Source: Adiantum capillus-veneris (lineage: Eukaryota > Streptophyta > Polypodiopsida > Polypodiales > Pteridaceae). From it: 64,000 nt of DNA. Both the position numbers and the translations under genes were made by a program. Of this stretch, positions 1 through 11,341 are shown piece after piece (position 1 is the first letter of the stretch; each line of letters starts with the position of its first letter). The notes beneath the pieces are model-generated. The model saw nothing but the letters and a program-made list of their open reading frames with translations. It was not told the DNA's origin and made no database searches. The stretch is taken from the NCBI GenBank assembly GCA_014529385.2, contig CM043960.1, positions 24,335,896 through 24,399,895 of the forward strand, written 5' to 3'.

Positions 1-970
1 TCCGCTGAGGTTGGTGGTGTCTCCCTTTTGCACCTCCCAACCCCTTTTAGGTGAAGTTGACCCCCCCGGGGGGGAATGGCACTTGGGCACTCTTGTAGCT
101 CATCTGGCTTCGCTTGGGGAGAATTATGTCATTTCCCCCATAAGGGATCGGATTCAAAATAACAACATAAGAAGAGGACCATTATCTCCCCATCCGCCTA
201 TGCAGAGCACCCACGTACCGGGGTACAACTTCACCGAGGAACTTCGCCACAGGCACGTGCCCTGCGGTCCCGTCCCTCGAGTGCGGGTTACGGCGTAGCC
301 AAAAGGGCATCTGCTTCCCGCGAGCCTCCCCACCAAGGAGGATAACGGTCCTTTCTTCAGGGTCCAACGAAGGGTCGATTGCGTTGAAGGTGGATTTGAA
401 TCGGTCCAGCCATCTCTCCCTAGATTCGTAAACCGCCGAACAAGTTCATCAGCAAATGCGAAAGCGAACGACCTCTAACTGGGAGCACAGCGTGCAAATG
501 CTGTGTCCACGCATGTAACTATCCGCCAGTTTGAGCCCACCTACTCTCGCGAGAGCCAGCATTCTCTCCTCCTTCCTATTCACTATAGTGCTTCTATTGA
601 GTTGCAATAGACATCCACGTGTTTGTTCAAAGCCCGTCTCCTTATAGGGCTCCAACGCCAAGCACGAATGCCTCTCGTCCCACTTCTCCCATGCGTGGTA
701 GCGAATTGAGCTAAAGTCAGCCGACGGGATATACTTATTCATCCAATTATGGGTTCTTGTCGTCCAAGTCCACTTCTTGAACGGTTGGTTCTTAGGCTTC
801 TTGTTTACCAAGGAGCCTATCCAGGTAGATGAAACCGAGCGGTACTTGTCAAAAACCCTTGCTTGTTGTCCCCCACAAAAGGCAGGTACGGGTGGTATGT
901 TAAACTCGTGATGGAGAGTTGTCGTCCCTACAGAGGTTGACCTGTCCTCAATTGCATACCATAAATACAT
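1..970 (-). other. Unrecognised degenerate ORF region
   Basis: A 173-codon minus-strand reading frame (449-970) is rich in Trp and Tyr, with a stretch near its middle containing W-T-W and N-K-Y-I-P-S motifs. A second open stretch (182-367, other frame) follows it, so a frameshift may separate two parts of one decayed coding region. The spacing of aromatic residues faintly recalls plant mobile domain proteins, but no diagnostic motif is present and I do not assign a function. It lies beyond the 3' side of the chromovirus remnant, where a second LTR would be expected but is not seen. Confidence 0.25.
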
Positions 971-1090
971 GCCACTGATGATCTTGTGTTGTTAGCACTC
1001 TTTTATCATCGCATGTACCCGCAAGAAAGATCGTAACACATAGATACAAATGACTTAATGAGACCTTCATACTTTTGTCATTTCCATCTA

Positions 1091-1291
1091 TTACATTGAA
1101 TTCCTATGCACATATGATGTGCTAGCTCTATCATTATCCCTCCTTTGCACACGTTGGGTTGGGGCATAAGTAGGCTGTAACCCAAAGACCTCAAGGTAAA
1201 GCTGCAATACATTTGGTGACTCTAACAGTTCATGCTCTTCCATCCACTTTCCATCCATAGGTGGATAGTTCTTGAACTTACCACATAGCAT
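1091..1291 (-). pseudogene. Chromodomain tail of a Gypsy pol (element H)
   Basis: The minus-strand frame reads F-K-N-Y-P-P-M-D-G-K-W-M-E-E, then an L-L-Q/L-Y-L-E type helix. It aligns by eye with the C-terminal chromodomain tail of element B (about 37590-37700). In chromoviruses this domain follows integrase and binds chromatin marks. Everything between this tail and the gag start near 1691 is missing, so the coding region of H was removed by a large internal deletion. Confidence 0.75.
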
Positions 1292-1541
1292 CTTGCAACC
1301 TGTCCCTTAACTTTTTACCTGTGCAAGAGGCTTTTGCCTCTACAAACGAGCATAATTCCGCAACACTGTAGCGTACTACCCACGACCAAGTAAGCTCAAA
1401 TTTCAAGATGATTTACCAATGCGTCAAAGAATCCAAGCAATCGCCTCAGAGAATCGGCGAGTAGCATGTCACCTGGCAAACCCACATCACTCCCGCAGGA
1501 GATCTAGTGGCCAATCTACCACCGTGAGACCTCTCTCTATC

Positions 1542-1691
1542 TCATTTTGGTTCATACTTGAAAACCCTAAAAACGCAGCAGAAAATCAACCCTAATTTGA
1601 CCACTTTTTGGCAAGGCGAACATGCGAAATTTCCTATCTGTCCTGTGAAGAGGAACCCTTCTTCCATAATGCCCTTCCCTTTGTCGGCCAT
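1542..1691 (-). pseudogene. Gag N-terminus remnant of element H
   Basis: The minus-strand ATG at 1691 starts M-A-D-K-G-K-G-I-M-E-E-G. This parallels M-A-E-K-R-D-Q-V-P-E-E-G at the gag start of elements A and B, at the same distance downstream of the LTR. Homology fades after about 15 residues, and the frame then runs into unrelated sequence, consistent with the internal deletion. Confidence 0.5.
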
Positions 1692-2500
1692 AGTATAATC
1701 CCGTATTCCTGTACTCTCTGTCTTTACGCAAAACAACCGAGGATCACTTCTTGAGGAAAAAGTGATTGATATCCCGGCAATGGAAACTTGAAACCGGACC
1801 GTGAGGCGGTAGGCTTTGGCTTTTACCCGAAATTCTTTACTTTAGACACACAGAGAGAACGTGCAATGGAAACCTGCAATGGGAATTAACACTTAAGTAC
1901 ACACACGGCTCGGAAGCTAAAATGCCCCGAGCAGACACCGACAACCTGTAGGCCCCAAAACTGGCGCCCCTTTCAATATTTCTTTATACTTTGAGAGGGT
2001 AAATTACAAAGTAGAGTCCTGGGAATCCTTTACCTGTATCCCACTAGATACCACCTGTTTTGGCCAAATTTCGGTAGCATAACAGCCCTGAAACTTGCAC
2101 GAAACCAATTCCCCTACTGGAACTCACTTCCACTGGCATAAACCCTCTGATTTCTGTCCAAAAACAGTAAATACAGCTCGCTGTATTTACTGGTTTTTGC
2201 CCTGTTTTCAACCCCAAACAGTCCCCTAACTGTCCTCTGCCAGTCGGGCACGATTCCCAATGGTTATGGCGTCCTTATGGCTGAAAAACAATCAATTTAC
2301 AGCGCATACACAGTGTTGAAAACGCACCTGTACGGTGAGGTTATGACCCTCATCGGTGCCTGCTTTGGAGAAGCAATTAGCTACCCCTGTTCCTGCTCAA
2401 GGAGGCTCTTGCCTCAGCACAAAAGCATGAAACACCACACAGCTGTACATCAGTCAAATGAAGAGCCCTCTTGTGGGGCATCACATAACTGCACGTAGGA

Positions 2501-2508
2501 GAGAGAGA

Positions 2509-2547
<39 letters not shown>

Positions 2548-2548
2548 C
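2501..2548. repeat. (AG)n microsatellite
   Basis: About 48 bp of AG dinucleotides with one GATA interruption lie inside the LTR of element H. A shorter GA tract lies at 2849-2864 inside the MITE. Confidence 0.95.
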
Positions 2549-2654
2549 AGTGTGTAGTGTGCAGGGCATCACTCCTAGCACCACACTGTACATGAGAGGG
2601 AAAAAAGCACTCCATAGCTCTTAAACCTGTGACAAAACTCTCAAAATGAAGCAT

Positions 2655-3252
2655 CCCCCCAGCAGTGTGACATGAAACGTTTCGTGGTTTCGGTCGTTTC
2701 GGGGTTTCGAGGTTTTGAAACGTTTCGTTTCATAGCGTCAAAAACATGAAACAGGTTTCATAAACGACATTAAATTATATATTAATAAAATATGATAAAT
2801 ATGTATACAATGTAGCACACATGACTCTAGACTTTAATGTCCACAAGAGAGAGAGAGAGAGAGACGTGCTCACTGCTCAGTGCTCAGTGCTCACTGCTTA
2901 GAAGCGACTTCAAGCGAGCACGATCAAAGAGATGTTCAGTATTGATGAAAGTTAAAACACAGCCACTAGTTTCTTGAAACATAACTGATGCATCATTGAT
3001 TCATTTAGCAAAGTACTTCTATTGAACAAAGTTCAAACTTAATTCAATGTCACAAACCATAAGTTTTAGGGACCACAATCATCTGTTAACTGCAGCTAGA
3101 CCTCAAAAAAATGGAAAAAAAAAACCCCAATTTTAAACGTTTCATAAAAAATGCTTGTCCGTTTCATGCGTTTCAGCAAAACGTTTCATAGGTTTCGGAG
3201 TTTCGGGGTTTCATCTGCATGAAACGCGTTTTTATGTCACACTGCCTCCCAG
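2655..3252. mobile_element. hAT-like MITE with 8-bp target duplication
   Basis: The element itself is 2663-3244 (582 bp). It opens CAGTGTGACATGAAACG and closes with the inverted form (TATGTCACACTG), a terminal inverted repeat of at least 11 bp starting CAGTG. The flanks are CCCCCCAG (2655-2662) and CCTCCCAG (3245-3252), an 8-bp duplication with one mismatch, the size made by hAT transposases. Both subterminal zones are crowded with GTTTCG/GAAAC motifs. The AT-rich middle has no coding capacity. It sits inside LTR H, so it inserted after that element. Confidence 0.85.
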
Positions 3253-4122
3253 TATAAATCGAGCGCCCCTCTTCTACGCTTGACCTGTAATGCATCTGTG
3301 AATAAATGGATGCAAAAGGGGAAGATTTCCATGGTTGCCAAAACCTACGTATCGCTGAAAACGCAGCAAAACAGCCCTGTAAACACGCATCTGATGACTT
3401 CAAATGTTGAAAATGAGCTCCTTGGTCCTAGATAAAGTCATGGGAAGCTCAAAAATGCAGAGAAATGGCTGAAAATCAGAATTATCAGTCTCCAAAACTG
3501 CTCCAAAAAGTCAGTTACGAGTTCTGTTCTCCCAAACTTGGTAAATTGGCCAAAAAGTGCCACTTGGCACTCATACATGCAATTTTCCCGCATTGGACTT
3601 CCTACTTAAAAATCTCTCAACTAGTACATCAGTTGACTTTGCAGCAGAGTAATAAAATGTTCCCCTTGTCATTCTCAAGATAATGATGCGAACAGATCAC
3701 ATGGCCCAAAATAGCAGTTTCCTAAATTTTAGGAGATGCTTCCGTTGGGCTCCCACTGGTCATCTGACCATCTATCCTCATTAGGTCCGCATCAAAAATG
3801 CAATGTGGCCCAACTGTCGGATACTTTCTAATTGGTGATCCCCACCTTGACTTTATGCCTTTATTGAGTTCACGTCCTAGTATCCACCAACTTGCTAAGT
3901 GCGACGGGGGGACCTACATGATCTTGCATTGAGCCTAGACATCCTCTTACTATACGAATTCCAGTGCCGACCAAATTCCCATCTACGGGTGAAATTACCG
4001 TTCACATTGGCGATACAATGTTCGACCATTTGCAACTTCAAAAAGAGGGTCTCAAAAATTAAACAAAAACCATTGGAAAGAAACCAACAACTAAGGTTAG
4101 CAGTTGCCACGTCCTCGTGACA

Positions 4123-5160
4123 TGGCAGCCTTAAGGTACCATGCACAACCATATTCGGTCACATTTCACACCCTTCACCACCATAATCATAACCATATTC
4201 AGTCACAACCATTTTTAACCATATTCTCAACCAATCATTCACAACTATATTCGGCAACATGAGCAGCTTTGCCCATGAAGTAGCTAACCATTCCCATAAC
4301 AGTCATAGTCAGGAGCATGCATAAGTTCTATAATACCATATTGTTATACCGGTACTGGTGTACTTGTACTGCTATACTGCAATACTGATATTTGCATACT
4401 AGTATACTGGTACTGGTCTTAGATTTGTAGTGCTAGTACTAGTACTGGTATAACTGGCAATACTCGCCGGTACTGGCAGTACTGGTATACTAATATTGGT
4501 ATATTGGTACTAATACACCAAAGAATCCTTTCAAATTACAAAAGACACTAGAAACTATGTCAATGAAAAAGTGGTATAATTCCCATTCACAGTACAAATC
4601 AGTCTTTATACACAAGTATTATAATCAACAACCTCAAGATATAAAAGTCCGCCCTCTTCAAGTCAAGGAACATTGAGAACGATAGTTGAGAAGGTAACCC
4701 TCACCAAACAGTCAGAAGAAGTAGCCAACTATTCCCATAACAGTCATACATCGACTTAGTATAGTTAAGAACATGCATGAGTTCTACTACCATATCAAAG
4801 GTGAATCACAACACAACCAAGCAGCTCGGACACTAGTCCATATTGGAGACAAAGTCACCTGAGATTGAGTTGGAGCAGCTAGCTCCACAATAGCTTGCTT
4901 GTCTTTGCCTTTTCCCATAGAGCCAACAACACACACCCCTTGCAAGTTAAATCCTCACAATCTTAAGGTACAGACAACCTTTCACTAGTACACACACACC
5001 ACAGACGCACACCTGTTCCAATGCTAAGTGAGCATGGAAGCTCACCTTTTATAGGCTTTGTTGCCAGTAGCCACATTCCATTCATAGCAGCAAGGCAGGT
5101 CCGTATTCAAGAGGGCAAGGCGGGTCCGTCTTCAAGAGGGGGAAGAACCAACAATGCTGC
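4123..5160. other. Non-coding spacer with degenerate repeats
   Basis: No convincing coding sequence. It contains repeated ACCATATTC/CATAAC words (about 4145-4265), an irregular TACTGG-type array (4341-4508), and two related blocks at 4276-4330 and 4720-4790 sharing ATTCCCATAACAGTCATA and GTTCTA words. Confidence 0.7.
4341..4508. repeat. Degenerate TACTGG/TACTAG array
   Basis: Irregular repetition of TACTGG, TACTAG, TACTGC and GTACTGGT words over about 170 bp. There is no fixed period and no open frame. Confidence 0.85.
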
Positions 5161-5164
5161 CTCG

Positions 5165-5168
<4 letters not shown>

Positions 5169-5216
<48 letters not shown>
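5169..5216. repeat. (GA)n microsatellite
   Basis: An uninterrupted run of about 24 GA units. It lies within a short open frame that is probably spurious. Confidence 0.95.
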
Positions 5217-5219
<3 letters not shown>

Positions 5220-5530
5220 GCTGTAGAGCCGATGCCGCAGGAGGGAGCCACCGCGTCATCAAGCATATGAGGACACATTGTACAGAGTCAGGCCAGCTCG
5301 TAAAAACCCAGTATCTTCCTGAACTCTCTAGGTGTTAGGTACAATATATTACGTAACCACCCACAAATTTCTATTACGAATTTCACCTGATAAATACAAA
5401 CCCCCCTATTTTACAAGAGATTTTCTAATTCAATACAAGATATTGAGGTTAATCCCCAGTTAATTATACCGAGGCCGTGGCAACAAGCCACTCCTATATC
5501 CAAAAGGAGTTTAATCCTTGTATAACAGCA

Positions 5531-5532
<2 letters not shown>

Positions 5533-5597
<65 letters not shown>
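5533..5597. repeat. (TG)n followed by a 37-base poly-G tract
   Basis: About 14 TG units run directly into 37 consecutive G residues (5561-5597). Such a tract can fold into a G-quadruplex and is prone to polymerase slippage, so its length in the assembly may be unreliable. The frames passing through it (Cys-Val then poly-Gly) are low-complexity artefacts. Confidence 0.95.
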
Positions 5598-5598
<1 letters not shown>

Positions 5599-6086
5599 CA
5601 TATGCGCGTCCTTGTGCAGAGTACTCAGCTCCTCAATGCGCGCGCATGTGTGTGTCAGCGCGAATCGCCTTCTGCCTTGCTCGCTCCCTGACCTGCATGG
5701 AGTTCAACCCTGCACAGAGTTCAGTTCTTGAGCGCCTCTCAGTCTTGCACGAGCTGCCTGTTCGGAGTGCGCTCTGTGTGAAATTTGCAGAAAACGGCAA
5801 CCAGTTCTACAGACAACGTGTTGAATCCAACCTACGCAGAGTGTGTTTGGTCAGTCCTTCAGTGATTGACTCTGCAGTGATTTGGATTACCGTGCTGTTA
5901 GTCCTCCTAGTGTACTTGTGATCAGATTTCTGTAGAACAGAGACATTTTCATGTACAGTCTTGTAGTTTTGTACAGAGATAAATTAGAAAAACAATAAAA
6001 AAGAGAGTGACAATCTAGGGTATTTTAAGAACTGCTCTCTAATTAAAACAGCCATCTGTCAATAGAAAGTGAGGTTTCGCTTGGTC
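5598..6086. other. Non-coding stretch before the LINE
   Basis: An open frame of about 100 codons continues from the poly-G tract to 5921 but shows no family motif. It could be 5' untranslated sequence of the following LINE or flanking host DNA. I could not place the LINE 5' boundary. Confidence 0.4.
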
Positions 6087-6294
6087 ATGGCAGAGGAAGC
6101 TGTATATAAGTGTAGGAAACAGGTAGATCTTTCCTCCATGGATGCTGCAAACGGAGTGCTTGTCAGGATTTTGCAAATGCTAGAAATGCTTGGGAAGGCC
6201 AGCATCCTGAAACTGAAGTGATTATTCCGGTTCAGCAGCTGATGGATCCGGTTGCACAGTATGGAATGCAAATATTTTATTTTTCCCAGGCAAG

Positions 6295-6802
6295 ATGCCC
6301 TCGACACAAGATGTAGGTCAATGGGTTGATTTTCTGTTGAAAAGACGAGCAATCCGAGGGGTGTATTTTGGAGCCCGTGGGTTTTATGAGGTGCTACTGG
6401 CAGACATGGATGCTCGTTCGCGGTTGTTGGAAATGTCGCCTTTGTTTTTCAACATGCAAATGACACATGTACTGCCATGGGCGCTTACTAAAGATTATCA
6501 GAGTTTGATACGACACAGGTGCCCGGTTTGAGTGGAAATAGTCGGATTTCCGCGAGCTTGGAAGCATTTTTTGCCTCTTCTGATTGCGCACTTGGGCAAA
6601 GTGATTTGCCCCCCAAAATTGGACACTAATTCCAATAGATTTTGCGTGTTGTGGGATACAGACAAGCTGACGCCGTCAGGAATTACGGTTGACTCTGGTG
6701 ATCCAATGGTAGGCAAAAGGCCGTTTAAACTCAAATGGGGAAAGTTTGCAGGTGCATGTTTTAGTTGTGGTAGATTTGGCCATATGTAGTCTGAATGCTA
6801 AG
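6295..6802 (+). pseudogene. LINE ORF1 (DUF4283-like plus CCHC knuckle)
   Basis: The frame reads through R-G-F-Y-E-V-L-L, T-H-V-L-P-W and V-G-F-P-R-A-W to H-L-G-K-V-I, ending in C-F-S-C-G-R-F-G-H-M-stop-S-E-C. This is a CX2CX4HX4C zinc knuckle interrupted by TAG at 6787. Another stop, TGA at 6529, splits the upstream domain. In plant L1 elements ORF1 binds the element RNA. The layout (DUF4283-type domain, then a knuckle of the zf-CCHC_4 sort) is typical. Two stops make this copy inactive. Confidence 0.75.
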
Positions 6803-7350
6803 AGTGTTTGTTTAAATTTCCATTATCTGTTGTTCCTACGGCTGGAATTCGTCTTGCCTCTCCCTCCTCTTCGTCCGTGAGGACGAAGATGGGGGATTCT
6901 AATGAAAGTATGCAGGCCAAACAAGGTAAAGACTCGGTTAAGAACCGAGTTGGCCAATGCGCAGCCTGTTGCAAAGGCTAATACCAAAGGAAAAGCCAAA
7001 TTGGCAGATTCCCCTGACGGTTGGCAAACTCTCAAGAAGACTGCAAAACCTTCTATTTCGCCTGTCTCAAGGAATTATGTACCTACTTTGGATGGGAGAG
7101 GTGGTGGAGCTTCTACATCCGCATCTCATGATCATAAGTCGCTAGTTGAAGCGTGGGATAGAGTGGTTCATTCATACAAAGATGCTCTACTTGGGACGAC
7201 ATCTGCGTCATTGCCGATGTATCAAAATCCCCAGCAAGCAACGCATATGGAATCCGCTTTATTAAATGTTAGAATGGAGACGGATGTGCCTATGGGCAAT
7301 CCTACTTGATGATTGTGCCTTGTGGTTCTCTTGTAAATATTGTACAGATC
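6803..7350 (+). other. LINE ORF1-ORF2 linker
   Basis: An open frame at 6902-7309 (Lys- and Ser-rich, low complexity) continues ORF1 downstream of the zinc knuckle. It probably encodes the variable C-terminal part of ORF1. No domain is recognisable. Confidence 0.5.
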
Positions 7351-7351
7351 C

Positions 7352-8239
7352 CTTCTCCTCTTAGATGTTTTACGTATAATGTGCGCGGATTGTGCAACCA
7401 TGACAAGTGGAAGCTAATCAGGCACTATGTACATACAAGTAAAGCAGTATAGTGGTGTTATAGGAGCATAATCAACACGACTTCGTTGGTTAGTCATCGT
7501 ATTATGCGGGATTCTGGATTTCTTATGCTGGTGCTCGCTCTTTTTCGGGAGTTTTAATGATGGTGCGTCATGAATTGTAGCCGGTTTTGGCCGGGAATGA
7601 CCAAAGGAGGCGTTGGATGGTTGTTCAATGTCTCATGCAAGGCAATATTTTGGAATTTGCTCGTATTTATGCTTATACTGCCTCAGCACAAAAGTCTCAT
7701 CTCTCGCAAGATTTGATCAAACATCCCTGGCGTTCACATGCTTTTTGGTGCAGGGATTTTAATAATGCGCCGGCAAACACGGACAATACAACTAGCCATT
7801 CGCATATGTTGAACTCTAAATGTTCTCCCTAGGATGCTATGGTCAGTGAGACAGAGGTGTTTTGGATCTGTGGGCGAGTACTCGCTCTTCGGAGCGAGGC
7901 TACACTTTTGCTCATAATGCTTGCTCGGAATATAGACCACGATTGGATCGGTGGTATGTATTGGGCTCTCCGGAATATGATATGTTTGCCTCTTTGGCTC
8001 TTGATCCATAATGAGGCATTGGATGCAGATTCCCAGCTTCCCAATAAGCGATTGCTGCATATTAATAATGGTTATCGCTTGCATAAGTCATTCCAAAACT
8101 TGATTGAAGCGGTGATTCCTCCACTTATCACTCATATGTTTATCGATGTGTATGTGGCTTGGTATCGTTTTGTCATGCGGATCCAAGCAGTCATAAAGGA
8201 TTATGGTTTGTGGTACATGCACCAGTTGGGAGATAAAGT
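7352..8239 (+). pseudogene. LINE ORF2 endonuclease region, broken
   Basis: It begins R-C-F-T-Y-N-V-R-G-L, the N-V-R-G-L start typical of the apurinic-endonuclease-like domain of plant L1 ORF2, which nicks target DNA to prime reverse transcription. Several stops and frameshifts follow. A second readable stretch (7839-8239) ends W-Y-M-H-Q-L-G-D-K, where element A interrupts it. Confidence 0.7.
8235..8239. repeat. Target-site duplication of element A (left)
   Basis: AAAGT lies immediately before the first LTR base and is repeated exactly at 16541-16545 after the last LTR base. Five-base duplications are standard for Gypsy integrases. Confidence 0.9.
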
Positions 8240-9770
8240 TATAACCGGCCCGTACAACGTAGAGGGCCGTACTATTTCAATTACCTGTTAACTTTACATA
8301 GAGCACTGAGAAGGGAAGAGAACACAGTTGCGTCCAGCGACTAGAATGTCACTGCGCATACGAGACCGACACCCTGTAGGCCCCAAAGACTGGCGCCCCT
8401 TTCGGTATTTCTTTATTCAAATTAAGGTAGACGATCCGACCACTTAGCACAAGCTTTCACAAAGCTGTCCAAACCTGGCGAGGGCTGAAAACGTAGGTTT
8501 TCGACCGGATTTCGACAGCACAACGGCACAAAAACCCCTGTAGGTCAAAAACACCTGTCTAGGACGGATTCCCTCGATATCTGGAAGCTTTCTGGTGAGC
8601 TGTCACAGAAATTCAGCGGGCTGTAATTCCCTGTTTTTCACTGCCGGGAGCCCAAAAGCCTCTACACGCATCCCAAGGCTCTCACGAGGCTCCCCCGATG
8701 TTCCCTTGCAGTTTAGGTGCGAAACCCTAAACCTGCAGAGAAACACAGCAGGCTGTAATTCCCTGTTTCGGATCGTTTTTAGCGGAGCGAACACGCCTAC
8801 GCGTGTCCCAAGGGCTCCCGCACGCAATGGGACAGTTCCCCTGTGAATTGGACGAGTTTTCACGCGAGAAAACTCTCCAAACTCGGAATCTTTCGTGATG
8901 GAACTGTGCGTACCTGTGGGAGATTAGCAATTAGCTAATCCGGTTCCTGTTCAGAAGGCTCTTGCCGCATAAACCCCAAGAACTGTACATAGGTCAAACG
9001 AGAAGCCCACTAGTGGGGCATAACATACTGTACGTAGGGGAGAAAGAGAGCAGTATGTAGCGTGCGGGGCATCACTCCCGTCACCATACTGTGCATAGAG
9101 GGCAAGGTAAGCATTCCATAGCTTCTGTACCTGCTACAATCCACCTGAGGCTGAAAATGGCGCCCCCTTTGTTGATATGCGGCTCGTTTTTGCCTCCCAG
9201 AGTGGCAGAATCGCTCACAAGCTGACACGTGGCCCAATTTCCGAGTTTGGGCTTTCCCTGCTAAAAATATCTCAACTGGTGCGTCAGTTTACTTGGCAGC
9301 AGAGCAATAAAATGTTCCCCTTGTCATTCCAGAGCTAATGACGCGAACACATTTTCCGGTCAAAAATAGCAGTTCCCTAAATTTTAGGAGATGCTTCCAT
9401 GGCGTCCCTATCGGTCTCCTGACCATCATTGAAGACTACCATTTGACCAACATCTACAATGTGGGTTAATTTACTAGCCCCTTTCAACTTATAAAGTTGC
9501 AGTGACTTGACGAGTGGCCCAAATTCCAGTTTGGCGCACACGAGCTTCCATACTCATCTGAATTCAGTGCTAACTGGTCCGGGCAGTCCCTGTCTGACCG
9601 ACCTAGATCCCCGATGTGAGAAACCCATTTGGCTGCAGCCGTTTCACACTGGCCATGCAATGTCCACTTGCACCTTTTCAAGGGTTTTGGGACAAAAAAG
9701 TAAAAATAAAATAAATATATCTAATACTTATTTACGGAAGGCAACAGGAAAAATACACCTCCTGGTGACA
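8240..9770 (-). repeat. 3' LTR of element A
   Basis: 1,531 bp, matching the 1,542 bp LTR at 14999-16540 nearly base for base. It has a small deletion near 8965 (TTGGCAAACG lost). On the minus strand it starts TGTCACCAGG and ends GGGCCGGTTATA, that is TG..TA. A polyadenylation-like AATAAAG (minus) precedes the R/U5-like block at 8379-8417. Confidence 0.93.
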
Positions 9771-9782
9771 CACCCCACCCTT
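9771..9782 (-). promoter_or_regulatory. Polypurine tract of element A
   Basis: On the minus strand AAGGGTGGGGTG directly precedes the 3' LTR. The same tract occurs in B at 38009-38020. It is the usual primer site for plus-strand DNA synthesis. Confidence 0.85.
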
Positions 9783-10021
9783 GAAATACTGCAAGCGACC
9801 TCGCTTGCATGCCAATAATACATGCAGATATCTCCTGATATCACATATATTCTATGATGGGAATCCAAGATATACATGCTTCCGGAAATGTAGCGTTGGA
9901 CGATTAAACAATCCCACCAACCTGGCTACGACACATATATCAAGCATAGAAGTCTTGTAGTGTACTCTTGAGCATAAACTTCTCTAGCTAAATTCTATAT
10001 GGAAAGAGTAGATACAATTGC

Positions 10022-11245
10022 TTAACTACTCTCTTGTGCATCTAATGATGGATAGTTCTTGAACTTCACCAAATAGCGTCTTGCAACCTTTCCTCTAACC
10101 TTTCTTTCTTTATGTGCCAATATCTGTTCAGGAACAAGGATTTCATCCAATTCTTCCACTTTGGGTTGTTCCTCATCAAGCATATTCTCTGGCACATCAC
10201 CAACAAAGGGCCTTAGAAGGCTGACATGAAAAGCATTATGTATTTTCCAGCCTTCTGGTAGCTTTAACCTGTAAGCTACATCACCGATCTTTTTTGAAAT
10301 CTGAAAAGGACCATAATATCGCATACTGAGCTTAGGAAACAAGCGTTCCTTGCCATTCCTTTTCCTTAACCTGCCCTTTTCAAAGCGCAAAAGTACCCAA
10401 TCACGAAGTGAAAATACAAGTTCACGACGGTGACGATCAGCAGCTTTCTTTTGCTTACCTTGAGTCTTCTCAAGAGCAATCTTTATCTTCCTGTATGTTT
10501 CATCCATATCTTGCACATACTTGTCTGCCTCAAATATCTTGTCCTTAGTCTACAAAATGAGCGGGACTTTCTTTCCTCCTTCCACTATCTCAACTTGTGC
10601 CTTACCTATTGACGTATGCACAGTGTTATTGTAAGCATATTCAACCAATGGGAGATGGTGTTCCGAAGTTGCCTTGTGCTCTGACACATAACATTTGAGC
10701 AGGTCCAGGACAGTAGAATTTGCCTCTTCTGACTGTCCATCCGTTTGCGGATGAAACGAAGAAGAGAACTTGAGCGTAGTGCCCATGTTCTGAAACAATG
10801 CCTTCCAGAAAAGACTCGTCATACGTGGATCCCTGTCACTGACAATTGACTGAGGCATCCCATGATATTTAAAGATATTGCTCATGAATATCTTGACCAT
10901 GTGTTCTGGCTTTATCTTCTTCCTAACAGGAATGAAATGGGCCTGCTTACTGAACCTACAAATGATAGTCCAAATCCCATCATTTCCTGTTTGCGTCCTT
11001 GGAAGATCAAAGATAAAGTCCATTGCTATACTTTCCCATGGCCTATCAGGGATCGGCAATGGCTGCAACAATCCCGGTTGCTTTTGTCTGTCAAATTTGA
11101 CTTTTTGGCATACTAAGCATGATCTTACAAATGTGTCAACATCTTGACGCAAAGCTGGCCAATAGAAGAATGCCTCAACCCCTTTCACTGTCGCATCAAT
11201 TCCACGATGCCCAGCATAAGGTGGAGCATGACTTTCCATCAAAAT
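10022..11245 (-). pseudogene. Integrase and truncated chromodomain of element A
   Basis: Integrase motifs are readable: a zinc-binding H..H..CLVC region near 11100-11240, the first catalytic Asp in M-D-F-I-F-D-L-P, the second in V-S-D-R-D-P and Glu in G-Q-S-E-E-A. A stop near 10550 separates it from the C-terminal part (10022-10516). The chromodomain ends abruptly after N-Y-P-S-L-D-A: relative to B about 130 bp are deleted between two GATGC words, removing the last roughly 30 residues. Confidence 0.85.
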
Positions 11246-11341
11246 CTTTGGCCGTAACTATTTAGTAACGCATAACTTTCCATGCATCATGAGAAAGTCA
11301 TTCTTAAGCATATAGTGCTCATGATGTTGCCCATCAACAAG

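Larger units (their letters stand above)
1789..4122 (-). mobile_element. LTR of chromovirus remnant H, interrupted by a MITE
   Basis: Read on the minus strand, this LTR begins TGTCACGAGG at 4122 and ends CCGGTTTCA at 1789, giving canonical TG..CA termini. Blocks match the LTRs of A and B: the R/U5-like block at 1951-1988, the segment containing AGAGTAATAAAATGTTCCCC near 3645-3665, and TTTAGGAGATGCTTCC near 3728-3743. It is much more diverged than the A and B LTRs and is lengthened by the MITE at 2663-3244 and by AG repeats. No second LTR or target duplication is visible. Confidence 0.75.
6087..8239 (+). mobile_element. L1-type LINE, 5' segment (ORF1 and endonuclease)
   Basis: This is the upstream half of a plant L1-like non-LTR retrotransposon, carrying an ORF1-like nucleic-acid-binding protein and the start of ORF2 (endonuclease). 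It stops at 8239, where chromovirus A begins. The same reading frame resumes at 16546, so the two halves were one element before the insertion. It is decayed by stops and frameshifts. Confidence 0.85.

Noticed and set aside
449..970. Plant mobile domain protein
   Set aside because: Only a vague aromatic pattern. The conserved core motifs are not visible, so it is listed as unrecognised.
5535..5921. 128-codon frame through the TG and poly-G tract
   Set aside because: The first third is Cys-Val and poly-Gly from simple repeats, and the rest shows no homology pattern.
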